Shown: positions 25,535 through 35,413 of the stretch, one piece after another
How positions within the stretch are numbered: the first letter of the stretch is position 1
Layout: each line of letters starts with the position of its first letter
DNA from: Chryseobacterium indologenes
Lineage (GTDB): Bacteria > Bacteroidota > Bacteroidia > Flavobacteriales > Weeksellaceae
NCBI GenBank assembly: GCA_002439165.1
Contig: DJTE01000018.1
Span: forward strand, 1-64,000
Reading direction: 5' to 3'
DNA: 64,000 nt
Position numbers and translations under genes: made by a program
The notes under the pieces: model-generated
The model's database searches: none
The model's input: only the letters and a program-made list of their open reading frames with translations
Told to the model about the DNA's origin: nothing

Positions 25535-26995
25535 TTAAAATTTATCCCAGAACAACTTCGTTGATACTTTATCTCCACCAATTTTTGATGCAGCAGCAGT
25601 AACATTGGCATTGTTCAGGAGGTATTCCTGATCGGAATAAGTCATTCTGATCGGAACAGCTTCTGTTCTGGAGTTTGAAGGATTTACAAATACCGGAAAA
25701 TCAAGTCTTCTTGCAAAATCCCATGCCTGGAAACCTTTGTTAAACATTGCGATCCACGCCTGTTCTCCGATAGATTTTTTCCAGTTCGCAGCATCATACG
25801 GATTAGCAGTAATATAAGTTGCCGCCTCTGTATCATCCACTCCGTATTCCTTCATTGAAGCCCGAATAGCCTGCTCATACAGAGCCGGTGCAGCTCCTCC
25901 AACATTAAATCCTCTTTGTGCAGCTTCCGCTCTCATGAATGCGATTTCAGTATAATCCAACAGGAATCCCTGAGCATTTTCTCCTGATATGGCATTCGTA
26001 AAGTGAGAGAACTGGCCAAAAACGTTCTGTCTGGCGTATCTTCCTCCTACATAGAGATTATCTACTGTTGTAAACCAGATTGCTCTTCTCGGATCATTTT
26101 TAGCGTTCATAAAGTTAATTAAAACATCTGAAGGAATAAAATCATTTCTACCCGACTGAATAACATCCTGGTAAACCGGGTTTGACAGTAATCCTGAAGG
26201 GAATGTTTGTAGTCCGAAGTTATCAAGTTTATCTGTAAACAGACCACCTGCAAAAGCTTCCTCGGCATAGGTCTTAGCCAGAGCCGGTTCAACATCCGCC
26301 AGGGTGATAGCCATTTTAAACTTCAGAGAATTCCCCATCTTCTTCCATTTGGTCATATTCCCTTTGTAGATAAGATCTTTGTCGTATCCGGATTCGGCCG
26401 TATTGATCAGAGCAAGGGCAGTATTGGTTCTTTTGATCAGATCCATATAAATGGTCTTTGCATCATCATAAGGGATTTCCGCATTTCCCGGATTTTCTGC
26501 GGTTGCCTTTAATGCTCCAAAATAAGGAACATCACCGTAAGTGTCTACCAGATTAAGCCACGCATATACATTCACCAGTTCAATCATGGCAATGTTATTA
26601 TTCTTCTGTGCAGGACTTCCTCCTTCCGAGTCAAGGAATTTTCTGGCATCCCTCAGTGCAGACAGAACTCCCGGAGAGTTTATTGTGGCTGAAGCAGATG
26701 CCATCATCCGGTTGTAATGGTTTCTCGGGATATTTCTGGTTTTCAGATCATATCTTGATTCTCCGATATAAGTTGTCTGTGCCCATTGCTGAGTAAAGAA
26801 ACGGGTAATATTACGGTTAACGTTAACGTTCAGTATCTGGTCAAGCAGAGCCTGTTGCGCACTTGCAAAAAGTACACCAGAAGGAACCTCCGTAGGGTGC
26901 TTAGGATCTTCATTTAGTGAGGTAATTTCTCTTTCACACGAAGTAGAAGTCAATGCTAATGAAGCAAAACCTATAATTAAAAATATTTTTTTCAT
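25535..26995 (-). CDS. SusD/RagB-family outer-membrane lipoprotein (pair 1)
   Basis: SusD-like proteins are surface lipoproteins that form a lid over their SusC channel and capture nutrients. This 486-residue member has a lipobox STSC in its first 20 residues and belongs by its pattern to the SusD-like-2 type (LNEDPKHPTEVPSGVLF at the start, VDTYGDVPYFGA, LLDYTEIAFMRAEAAQRGF, QAWIAMFNKGFQAWDFARR). It lies 4 bp after the stop of its SusC partner. No glycoside hydrolase or peptidase is adjacent, so the ligand is unknown. Confidence 0.9.
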   Translation of the reverse strand: MKKIFLIIGFASLALTSTSCEREITSLNEDPKHPTEVPSGVLFASAQQALLDQILNVNVNRNITRFFTQQWAQTTYIGESRYDLKTRNIPRNHYNRMMASASATINSPGVLSALRDARKFLDSEGGSPAQKNNNIAMIELVNVYAWLNLVDTYGDVPYFGALKATAENPGNAEIPYDDAKTIYMDLIKRTNTALALINTAESGYDKDLIYKGNMTKWKKMGNSLKFKMAITLADVEPALAKTYAEEAFAGGLFTDKLDNFGLQTFPSGLLSNPVYQDVIQSGRNDFIPSDVLINFMNAKNDPRRAIWFTTVDNLYVGGRYARQNVFGQFSHFTNAISGENAQGFLLDYTEIAFMRAEAAQRGFNVGGAAPALYEQAIRASMKEYGVDDTEAATYITANPYDAANWKKSIGEQAWIAMFNKGFQAWDFARRLDFPVFVNPSNSRTEAVPIRMTYSDQEYLLNNANVTAAASKIGGDKVSTKLFWDKF

Positions 26996-26999
26996 TTTT

Positions 27000-29957
27000 T
27001 TAGAATTTTAAAGTTATATCTATTCCTATATCACGAGTGGTAGGTAATACCCCAATAGACTGCCCTTTGGCAGCTAACCCGTTACCTGTTCCGGCTTCCG
27101 GATCAGCATAAGGCAGGTTTTTATGGATGATCCATAAATTTCGTCCTACAATAGATATTTTTGCTTCTCTGATTGATGTATTTGCCAATATTGATTTTGG
27201 TAAATTATATCCAATACTTGCCTCTCTCAGCTTTACATAGGAAGCATCATAGACAAATCTTTTATCCGGCATTACGTCGTATCCGTCCACACTTCCGGCA
27301 CTTGTCGGATCTCCGGCAGGTGTGGTATTGACACTTCCGTTTGGATTAACACCCGGATTCACATATCCGCTTTCTCTGTAATCTGCTGTTTCTTTATATA
27401 ACCCTGTTGCTATTCCATAAGCCATATCGACAGAATACACATCTCCTCCCTGTTTTACGTCGATCAGGAAACTTAGGGAGAAATCTTTATAGCGGAAGCT
27501 GTTTCTTACTCCTCCTACCCAATCCGGAGTGATGTTTCCGATCACCTGATTGTCGTTAATTAAGTAATTTCCTGTGTTAGGATCTACAATTTTGTTACCA
27601 TTGGCATCATACTGGTAATCTGATCCTACTAAAGCTCCAAAAGCCTGTCCTACACGGGCATTCAGAGATACTCCGTTCTGATAGGTTGCCATCAGGTAAT
27701 TCTGGGAATTCCCGTTTAATTTAACAACCTTATTTTCATTTTTAGACCAGTTGACATTAACATCCCAGGTAAATTTATCGGATTTAAATGGTGTACCATT
27801 CAACTGTACCTCTACCCCTTTATTATCGATCTGTCCTGCATTTACCAGGAATGTTCTATATCCCGTAGCGGAAGAAACCGGCAGGTTAATAATCTGGTCA
27901 AGTGTTCTCGTTTTGTAAACCGCCACGTCAAACCCTAATCTGTTTCTGAAGAATTGAGCTTCCATACCGAATTCGGTTTCTTTAGACCTTTGTGGCTTTA
28001 AATGTGGATTGGCAAGGAAGAAAGGCTGATCAAACAATCCTTCACCTCTTGCTTTGAAGGTATTTACCAGTCTGTAATTGGTTGTAGAAGATCCTACTTC
28101 AGCATAGTTCCCTCTGATTTTCCAGAAACTTAACCATGGCTGTTTAACAAATTCCGAAAGGATAACAGCACCAGTAACGGAAGGATATGAATAGCTGTTA
28201 TTATCTTTTGGCAGATTGGAAGACTGATCAACACGGAATGTTCCGTCAATGAATAGGAAATTTTTATAGCCAAAGGATGCCGTTGCATATAAACTTGACG
28301 TTAAAAATTTGGCATAATTTTCATCAGGAGGCAAAATTGTTCTCACTGAATTGGAGATGGCAAATAAACCAGGTTTTGAAAGTCCTCCTTCTGTGCTCAT
28401 AAACACATTATCGATAAGGTTCCTTCTTACGTTCCCTCCTGCAATACCGCTTACATTGAGATCAGGAGTGATATCAAATTTGTAATTGGCAAATAAATCG
28501 AAGTTCATTTCTGTGTTCTTCACATTGGTTCTTGAATATCCGGAACCTACATTCAGCCCGGAAGCTCCGAATACCTGGGGCAGGGATCCGTTCATCAGTC
28601 TCTCTTCTACAACCATCTGTAAATCGTCATAAGATAATTTACCTGTAATTCCGAAATTCCTGGAAACATCGTATTTTAACTGAGCATAGCTGAATACCCT
28701 TGTTCTGTCATCAGACTGGTAACTCTGATATCTCTGGAAATAAGGGTTGTTCCAATATTGTGGTGTCGGATCATCAGATGCGGACCTGTTCCATGAGAAG
28801 TTGCTGTGACCATTATTCTCATATGCATTTCTCAGTGCTATAACATCTACATTGGTTTGCCACCACTGTCTGAAACCTGAAATAATATTATCAGAATATC
28901 CTGTTTCATTTCTTCCTTTGGTCCCCTGAAGGGTTAAGGTTGTGAATACGGAAGCATGAAGTTTATCTGTAAAATCGTGGTTAAATTTAGCTGAAATTGT
29001 ATTTTTTTTCAACTCAGAGTTGGGCATCAGTCCATTGGAAATCATATTTGAATAGGAAAGGGAAAGATTGGAAGTCTTGTTTCCTTTTTCAATGGTAATG
29101 GAATTAACATATGTGACTGGTGTATCAAAAAATTTGATCGGGCCGTTTTTGGCGGCTACCCACGGCGTTGCTTTTCCGAAGTTGGGTGACGAGGGATCAT
29201 ATGAATCCCACTGATAAACCAGGATATTGGGGTTGAAGGCCGGTCCGTAGGAGGCATCATCCACAAAGTTGGCATAATTATATCCTCCGGGTCCCGGATC
29301 TTCATTCCAGGATTCCCCGCCATATCCGGCACCATATTTGGTCTGGTATGTGGGGAAAGTAGATTTATCAATAAATCCGGCAGTGATTCCGGAGGTTAGA
29401 GTAACTCCCCAGCTTCCGTCATTATTTCCTCTTCCGCTTTTGGTAACAATCAGGATTACCCCATCGCTACCTCTTTCTCCGTAGAGAGCAGATGCGGCAG
29501 CCCCCTTCAGTACGTTGATAGATTCGATATCTTCCTGATTGATATCTGACAGGAAGTTACCATAATCGAATATGGAACCTGCCACGGTATTATTATTTAC
29601 CGGTGAACCGTCAATAACGATAAGCGGAGATCCGCCGGACAATGATTTGTATCCTCTGATAAGCAGGTTGGCGGAACCGCCGAAGTTGTTGTTGGTATTT
29701 ACCTGAAGCCCGGCTACCTTACCCGAAAGAAGAGATGCTACGTTACCTGTGTTTGTGGTTCCACCGGTTAATTCTGCAGCTTTTACTTCTTCTGAAGCGT
29801 ACCCTAAAGATTTCTTCTCTCTTTTAATCCCGAGAGCAGTTACTACCACTCCCTCGATCTCCTTTGCTTTTATAGTATCTTTCGTTTCCTGAGCCTGAGC
29901 AACAGCAATTGATGACGACACTACTAAAACAAGAAGACTTGTTGTTAGTTTCTTCAT
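27000..29957 (-). CDS. SusC/RagA-family TonB-linked outer-membrane receptor (pair 1)
   Basis: This 985-residue barrel imports nutrients with energy from TonB. A signal peptide ends near VAQAQ. A TonB-box-like stretch (EIEGVVVTALGIKREKKSLGYA), the plug with LLIRGYKSLSGG and LYGERGSDGVILI, and the barrel ending in ITLKF follow. The carboxypeptidase-D-like N-terminal domain common in SusC is absent. I start at the Met at 29957 (MKKLTTS), because the 17 residues upstream are not signal-like. It is more distant from pairs 2 and 3 than those are from each other. Confidence 0.92.
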   Translation of the reverse strand: MKKLTTSLLVLVVSSSIAVAQAQETKDTIKAKEIEGVVVTALGIKREKKSLGYASEEVKAAELTGGTTNTGNVASLLSGKVAGLQVNTNNNFGGSANLLIRGYKSLSGGSPLIVIDGSPVNNNTVAGSIFDYGNFLSDINQEDIESINVLKGAAASALYGERGSDGVILIVTKSGRGNNDGSWGVTLTSGITAGFIDKSTFPTYQTKYGAGYGGESWNEDPGPGGYNYANFVDDASYGPAFNPNILVYQWDSYDPSSPNFGKATPWVAAKNGPIKFFDTPVTYVNSITIEKGNKTSNLSLSYSNMISNGLMPNSELKKNTISAKFNHDFTDKLHASVFTTLTLQGTKGRNETGYSDNIISGFRQWWQTNVDVIALRNAYENNGHSNFSWNRSASDDPTPQYWNNPYFQRYQSYQSDDRTRVFSYAQLKYDVSRNFGITGKLSYDDLQMVVEERLMNGSLPQVFGASGLNVGSGYSRTNVKNTEMNFDLFANYKFDITPDLNVSGIAGGNVRRNLIDNVFMSTEGGLSKPGLFAISNSVRTILPPDENYAKFLTSSLYATASFGYKNFLFIDGTFRVDQSSNLPKDNNSYSYPSVTGAVILSEFVKQPWLSFWKIRGNYAEVGSSTTNYRLVNTFKARGEGLFDQPFFLANPHLKPQRSKETEFGMEAQFFRNRLGFDVAVYKTRTLDQIINLPVSSATGYRTFLVNAGQIDNKGVEVQLNGTPFKSDKFTWDVNVNWSKNENKVVKLNGNSQNYLMATYQNGVSLNARVGQAFGALVGSDYQYDANGNKIVDPNTGNYLINDNQVIGNITPDWVGGVRNSFRYKDFSLSFLIDVKQGGDVYSVDMAYGIATGLYKETADYRESGYVNPGVNPNGSVNTTPAGDPTSAGSVDGYDVMPDKRFVYDASYVKLREASIGYNLPKSILANTSIREAKISIVGRNLWIIHKNLPYADPEAGTGNGLAAKGQSIGVLPTTRDIGIDITLKF

Positions 29958-29979
29958 ATCAAATTTATTTTGTAACTGT

Positions 29980-29996
29980 ACAAATTTGTAAAACTT
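29980..29996 (-). promoter_or_regulatory. Shared upstream motif of susC 1
   Basis: The plus-strand sequence CAAATTTGTAAAACTTT matches CAAATATGTGAAACTTT upstream of susC 2 at 15 of 17 positions. Both lie 20-35 bp before the start codon and so may be promoter or leader elements. The rest of the gap 29958-30327 is AT-rich and empty of genes. Confidence 0.4.
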
Positions 29997-30330
29997 TATT
30001 AAAATCACAAAGCAAAATGTGAAAAAAATATCAATTATTCAAAATTTATCATTTTTTACAACTTATAAATTATTAAATTAAGTTAAAATCGTTTTATTTA
30101 ACAAAAACAAAACATTTTAGTAATATGTTTTTTCATAATACCACAATACGTTTTTTATTGATATTATCTATACTCAATATTCACGAATCGACTCAATAAC
30201 CAGCTGGAATTCACCAAATTAGTAACCAAAAAAAATACGAAATCCCATTAAAGTGAAAAATAAACAATGTTATGCATATTATTTTTTTTCACATAAAAAG
30301 AGCGAGAAGATGGCTTCAGATCATAAAAAA

Positions 30331-30346
30331 ACCGCCCGAAGGCGGT
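30331..30346 (-). terminator. Terminator of susCD pair 2
   Basis: ACCGCC-CGAA-GGCGGT forms a stem with a preceding A-run that becomes the U tail on the minus strand, 26 bp beyond the susD stop. Its core repeats the hairpin at 25011. Confidence 0.85.
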
Positions 30347-30372
30347 ATAAAAATATATTAAAATTTATTCAA

Positions 30373-31995
30373 TTAATTCTGATTCCAGAATGGGGTAAAC
30401 TGGTTTTTAACAAAAACCTGACCCTGGGTAATGTTTGGAACATTAGTTGAATTTCCGGTATATTCTGAAAGTGGGTAAATCAATCTGTAAGGTTTATTAG
30501 GATACATTGCATTGTCTGCATTTGGAATAGCCGGATACCCTGTCTTCAGGAAGTTTACATAAGTTTCCACCTGTCTTATGTTGGCAAGGGAAACCAGTCT
30601 CTGATACTGAATAGCTGCAATTTTACTCGGCGCGCCTGCCCAGCCTACATTAGTTGTAGCTATATTGTTAAGATACTGAGTGGCCTGTGTACTTGTCAAG
30701 CCATAAAAACTAAACGATTTTTCAACAGCTTCACGATACAGTAAAGATGGATCAAATGTAAATATTCCAGGGTAAAGAACAGCTGCTTCAGCCAGCAATA
30801 ATCTGTTTTCAGCATCTAAAGCCAGATAACCGTCCATTCCACCTCCTTCTGAAGCAATATCAGCACCAAAACTAGTATCTCCTAAGAAAAGGAAACTGTT
30901 AAAATCTGAATTGGATTTTGTAAATTTCCAGCCTAAGAATGAATACTGCCATTCTGAACTTCCGGCAGGTTTTGGTCCTCCCTGTCTGATTCCCACTGTG
31001 CTGGAAGCTGGCAGATTATTATTGGCTCCACGTTTTCCAAACTGTTTAGTTCCTCTTAAGTCACCTGTTCCGGTACCAAAAGCAGTTCCGTTAACAGCAT
31101 TGGCATAGTATTCAGCAACTTTATAAAGTCTCCATCCGTCATTATTCAGAGAAGTAGCCTGATAATTTACTGATCCATAATTTGAAAACAGTGGATTTAC
31201 TGTAGATTCATTTAAATTACTATATCCAGGATTAATGGTCACATCTGTCAAATAGAAATCATTAGGATCGGAAGTTGCAAGGGTCTGAAGCTGTGCGTCT
31301 ACAAATGATTTAATGGAAGAATCGGTTACTTTGGACTGTCTTAATAAGATTCTCAGCTTGATGTTCTTTGCAAATTTCTTCCAGTTGTCCATATTTCCTC
31401 CAAAGATTACATCTTCGTTAGAAGTAACATTATTACTGGCATTTACTACTGTTGTTGCATCAATATCCTCGATAGCCTTATTAATTTCCATTACAAGACT
31501 TCTGTATATTGCCGCATCATCATCATATTTGGGAGATAAATTGGCCTGTCCTTTAAATGCTTCAGTATAGGGAGCATCTCCATAGAAATCTACCACATAC
31601 TGCATTGTATACGCTTTCAGGATTCTGGCGATGGCAGAATGCAATGGTAAAGAACCTCCGTTATTGATAATCGTCTGAAGGTTATTTGCAGTAGTATAGC
31701 TGCTGCTCCAGATTCCCGTTGAAAATGTATTGGAAATATCCAGTGAATATTCTCTTGTCAGAGGGTTACCATAATAGTAATAGTTCCCCGCCCAGGTATT
31801 CGTCCACACATTCGATAAAGAGTTCAGAGTACCTGCCTGTGTAGAAAATACGGCATTTTCTGCTGCTGTTATCATTTGTCTGGGAGAAATCTCAGACGGA
31901 TCCACATTGTTGGGTGAAATATTATCATCCAGCTCCCGGCACGAGGTTGTAAAAGCTGCAATAGCAATAGATGAATATAAAAATATCTTTTTCAT
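30373..31995 (-). CDS. SusD/RagB-family outer-membrane lipoprotein (pair 2)
   Basis: The 540-residue surface lipoprotein has a signal with lipobox TTSC, then NISPNNVDPSEISPRQM as in SusD-like-2 proteins. Family landmarks are MQYVVDFYGDAPYTEAFKGQ, MDNWKKFAKNIKLRILLRQ and a tail NKPYRLIYPLSEY. The final QFTPFW is nearly the same as in the SusD at 35414, so the two are recent relatives. Its SusC partner lies 9 bp upstream. Confidence 0.9.
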   Translation of the reverse strand: MKKIFLYSSIAIAAFTTSCRELDDNISPNNVDPSEISPRQMITAAENAVFSTQAGTLNSLSNVWTNTWAGNYYYYGNPLTREYSLDISNTFSTGIWSSSYTTANNLQTIINNGGSLPLHSAIARILKAYTMQYVVDFYGDAPYTEAFKGQANLSPKYDDDAAIYRSLVMEINKAIEDIDATTVVNASNNVTSNEDVIFGGNMDNWKKFAKNIKLRILLRQSKVTDSSIKSFVDAQLQTLATSDPNDFYLTDVTINPGYSNLNESTVNPLFSNYGSVNYQATSLNNDGWRLYKVAEYYANAVNGTAFGTGTGDLRGTKQFGKRGANNNLPASSTVGIRQGGPKPAGSSEWQYSFLGWKFTKSNSDFNSFLFLGDTSFGADIASEGGGMDGYLALDAENRLLLAEAAVLYPGIFTFDPSLLYREAVEKSFSFYGLTSTQATQYLNNIATTNVGWAGAPSKIAAIQYQRLVSLANIRQVETYVNFLKTGYPAIPNADNAMYPNKPYRLIYPLSEYTGNSTNVPNITQGQVFVKNQFTPFWNQN

Positions 31996-32004
31996 TTTTT
32001 TTTT

Positions 32005-34965
32005 TTAGAAATTAACGTTTACGCTTACACCGTAAGATTTAATTGCAGGGTATTGGTTGGAAGAAGCATATCCCTGTGCATTACCAGTAGTATATGCCGA
32101 TTCAGGGTCTGCATAATTTCTGTTTGAATCAGAAAACTTAACGAAAGGATTTCTGGCGTGAACCCCGATTGTTAATCCTGTTAATCCTGAATTTTTAAGC
32201 ATATCGGAAGAGAATGAGTAAGACAGTGCAATCTCTCTGATTTTAAAGTAAGAAGCAGACACTACCTGATTAGATCCTACTGTACCGAACTGCTGCTGAT
32301 AGTAATATTCAACACCGTCATAAAGAGGATCTCCTCCACCGTTATACTGATAGGCTACTGATGTATTCGGCACATATTGCCCGCCACTTAAATAAACAGA
32401 GTTAGGCATGATGAATCCCAGATTTCTGTCAAAGCTTCCGGATTCTTCCAATAAACCGTTATATGCCATGTTCTGAATAGTTTCGGAAGTCATTTTTCCT
32501 CCTACTCTCCAGTCTGCGGTAGCACTTAGCTTAATTCCTTTATAATTTACGCTTGTATTGAAACCAAAAGCATATCTTGGATTAATTCTTCCAAGATTCT
32601 GCAGAGTAGAAGTTACTGAAGGTCTGCCGTTATCAGCATTTACAATAATTCTTCCCTGGTCATCTCTAACGAAATCTGTTCCCATTAAGACAAGGCCTTT
32701 CTCTCCTTTTACCGCATACACTCCAACCAGATTGGTTCCTCCGATAGCCACTCTGTCAGTATCCGGTGCTACTTCCAGAATTTCTGTCTGATAAGTAGTA
32801 AAGTTAGCACCGATATCCCACTTAAAGTTTTCATTTCTGACTGGTGTTACTGTAATATCTGCATCAATACCTCTGTTTCGCAGTTTACCGATGTTGGTTA
32901 GTACGCTGGAAACACCTGAAGCTGAAGAAGTTGTTCTATTGGTAATCATATCAGTTGTATCATCCTGATATACAGATCCGTTAAATAAAATTCTGTTATC
33001 AAGGAATGCCAGTGAAAGTCCCAGTTCTTTCTTGGTAACTTTCTCAGGTCTGATGTTCTGATCGGTCTGCGAAGTAGGTACCAGGAAGCTCAGCCCTCCT
33101 GAAGCCGTGAATGGGAAACCTGTTCCAAGCCCATAATAATTTCTGATACTGTAATTAGCAACAGAAGATGCATTTGCAGTTCCCATAATGGAAGCATAAA
33201 CTTTCATATAGTTCAGGATATCTCCTCCGAAATCAAATGCTTTAGTAGGAACAAAGCTTACCCCTACCGACGGGAAGAAATAGCTTCTGTTTCCTGAAGG
33301 CAGTACAGAGTTCCATTCATTTCTTGCCGTAGCGGTAAGGAATAAATAGTTTTTATAAGCAAGATCCAGGTTGGCAAATAACGCCTGAGAGTTATAAGAC
33401 CCTCTGGTATTATCAAGCCCGTAAGGTGTAGCAGGATTAGACAGGTTCCAAACCTGATACAGACCAGGAATAATAAGACCTGTTCCTCCGGCTGAAGTAT
33501 TGGTAAAACTGAAGTTCTGGAAGTTGTGACCTACGTTGAGTTTCATATTCAGATCATCTGTAAGATCATAGTTGAAATTCACCAATAAATCTCCGTAATA
33601 TTTTGTCTGGTCTGAGTTAGACTGATAGTAAGAAGAAGTAATAGCCTGCGGATCTGTAACTAAAATACTGGACCAGCCATCATTCCATTGGTTGGAAGAT
33701 GTTCCTAAATACTGAAGGTTGGATCTGTAAAGGATATCAATATTTTTATTAACCTTGTAGCCAACACTTCCTATTAAATTCAATCTGTTGGTTGTAGAAT
33801 TATTTCTTACGTGCTTAATTTTCCAGTATGGGTTCTGATAGAACATATTCCATGCATATCCATTGTCACGGATATCCTGCCATTTTGTAATAGGAATATC
33901 GGCGGAAGAGAACAACAGATCTTCATATAGACCAGGGTCCGTAGTATTTGTTGTCTGACGGGTATAGTTCACAATGGCATCAAAATTCCATTTTCCGAAC
34001 TTTGTTCCGGCTTTTAAGAAAGCTGAAGTTCTTTTAAGCTTATCATCTTCAACAATAAATTCCCTTTGCATATGATCAAGGGACATCATCAGATATCCGT
34101 TTTCATCTCCTACGCTGGCTGTGATCCCGTTTTGATAAATTGTTCCGGTTTTGAAGAAATCTTTCACATTATTTTTACCATACGGTGCGTATGTAGACTG
34201 GATCATTGCCGGATCATCCGGTGTTGGTAAGTCATCATCAGCGTTCAGATCAATATGTCCGTCTCCATCATAATCATACAAAGGAATACCGTAGCCTACG
34301 GTTTGTCCGCCTAAAGCAGAATTGAAAGCCGGTCCCCATGCTCCATTTTCAACATTAATTTTAAGGCCATACCAGCCCTGTCCGTAAGTACGTTGTCTTT
34401 TAGGAACCCATGCTACTCTTTCAATGTCAATAGTACCGTTGTAGGTAACTTTCATTTTTCCTTTAGAGCCTTTTTTAGTCGTCACTAAAACAACCCCGTT
34501 TACCCCGTCGGATCCATAAAGAGCCGCTGCCTGTGAACCTTTAAGTATATTCATAGACTCAATCAGCTCCGGTGGCAACTGCTGAAGTGCAGCAGCCGAG
34601 GAAATTACGTTATCAATAACAACCAGGGCGTTATTATTCCCTGTAAGGGACCTCATCCCTCTCATCGTGATTTTAGGAGTTCCGGTAACACTGCTGTTTG
34701 TGTTGGTAATACTAACCCCTGAAACTTTACCCTGAAGAGAGAAGATAGCACTCGGGTTACCAGCAGCAGTAATCTTATCGCCGGTTACCACCTGCATAGC
34801 AGAAGTCTGGGCATCTGCTTTCTTCTGAAGACCTAAGGCTCCGGTAATAACTACTTCACCTATACTCTGTTCTTTTATTGTATCATTTCCTTTTTTCTGG
34901 GCATTAAATACCGCGAAAGAAGAAGACAAAACTACCACGAGAACACTCGATGTTAATTTCTTCAT
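32005..34965 (-). CDS. SusC/RagA-family TonB-linked outer-membrane receptor (pair 2)
   Basis: The 986-residue receptor begins with a signal peptide and goes straight into the TonB-box/plug region (IGEVVITGALGLQKKADAQTS), again without a carboxypeptidase-D-like domain. The plug has ITMRGMRSLTGNN and LYGSDGVNGVVLVTTKKG, and the barrel includes NRNYADPES and ends VSVNVNF. It closely resembles the receptor at 37062 (shared VTGALG, YGQGW and NRNYADPE segments), fitting duplication of an entire pair. The substrate is unknown; RagA-type relatives import peptides. Confidence 0.92.
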   Translation of the reverse strand: MKKLTSSVLVVVLSSSFAVFNAQKKGNDTIKEQSIGEVVITGALGLQKKADAQTSAMQVVTGDKITAAGNPSAIFSLQGKVSGVSITNTNSSVTGTPKITMRGMRSLTGNNNALVVIDNVISSAAALQQLPPELIESMNILKGSQAAALYGSDGVNGVVLVTTKKGSKGKMKVTYNGTIDIERVAWVPKRQRTYGQGWYGLKINVENGAWGPAFNSALGGQTVGYGIPLYDYDGDGHIDLNADDDLPTPDDPAMIQSTYAPYGKNNVKDFFKTGTIYQNGITASVGDENGYLMMSLDHMQREFIVEDDKLKRTSAFLKAGTKFGKWNFDAIVNYTRQTTNTTDPGLYEDLLFSSADIPITKWQDIRDNGYAWNMFYQNPYWKIKHVRNNSTTNRLNLIGSVGYKVNKNIDILYRSNLQYLGTSSNQWNDGWSSILVTDPQAITSSYYQSNSDQTKYYGDLLVNFNYDLTDDLNMKLNVGHNFQNFSFTNTSAGGTGLIIPGLYQVWNLSNPATPYGLDNTRGSYNSQALFANLDLAYKNYLFLTATARNEWNSVLPSGNRSYFFPSVGVSFVPTKAFDFGGDILNYMKVYASIMGTANASSVANYSIRNYYGLGTGFPFTASGGLSFLVPTSQTDQNIRPEKVTKKELGLSLAFLDNRILFNGSVYQDDTTDMITNRTTSSASGVSSVLTNIGKLRNRGIDADITVTPVRNENFKWDIGANFTTYQTEILEVAPDTDRVAIGGTNLVGVYAVKGEKGLVLMGTDFVRDDQGRIIVNADNGRPSVTSTLQNLGRINPRYAFGFNTSVNYKGIKLSATADWRVGGKMTSETIQNMAYNGLLEESGSFDRNLGFIMPNSVYLSGGQYVPNTSVAYQYNGGGDPLYDGVEYYYQQQFGTVGSNQVVSASYFKIREIALSYSFSSDMLKNSGLTGLTIGVHARNPFVKFSDSNRNYADPESAYTTGNAQGYASSNQYPAIKSYGVSVNVNF

Positions 34966-34996
34966 AATTTACAATGATTATTTTTTTTGTGAGGTG

Positions 34997-35013
34997 CAAA
35001 TATGTGAAACTTT
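34997..35013 (-). promoter_or_regulatory. Shared upstream motif of susC 2
   Basis: The plus-strand sequence CAAATATGTGAAACTTT corresponds to the motif at 29980. A weaker version (CATGTGCTTTTCT) lies near 40102 before susC 3. It is probably part of the susC promoter. Confidence 0.4.
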
Positions 35014-35360
35014 CTTAAAAACACAAAATATTACATTAAAAAACTTCATTTTAAAAATATTAAACACCTATCAACATCATTTAATTAAAAACATTCAATT
35101 AAAAATAAACATACCGCAATCCCTTATAGAACAAAGAAATTTATTAAAAATTTAACATTTAGAAAGGTTAAAATTCCTGCCTTTCTTTTTTTCACAATGC
35201 AACGATATATTTTTCAACATCACTTGTCCGTGCATAAATTTACCAAGCCGTATTTTCCGGGCTTTCAGCTTTTACTTTTCAATCCTCAGCCCGAATTTGG
35301 GTTATCCGGATGAAATGTAAGCAAGACTGTGAGCAAAAAAAAACCCGGGACCTTATATCA
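35014..35360. other. Gene-free spacer between susCD pairs 2 and 3
   Basis: AT-rich DNA without an RNA gene. The only open stretch noticed is a 38-codon plus-strand frame from ATG at about 35197 (starting MQRYIFQHH) to TGA near 35313, with no promoter or relatives known to me. It is not called as a gene. Confidence 0.3.
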
Positions 35361-35368
35361 CAAAAAAA

Positions 35369-35382
35369 CCGCCCGGAGGCGG
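35369..35382 (-). terminator. Terminator of susCD pair 3
   Basis: CCGCC-CGGA-GGCGG forms a short GC stem with an A-run on its left that becomes the U tail on the minus strand, about 30 bp past the susD stop. It is the third copy of the same hairpin core. Confidence 0.82.
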
Positions 35383-35413
35383 CTAAAAAAATATGTAAAA
35401 TTTGCTGTTAAAA

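Noticed and set aside
30253..30450. 65-codon plus-strand ORF ahead of susD 2
   Set aside because: It reads across a terminator hairpin and the antisense of a confirmed susD gene.
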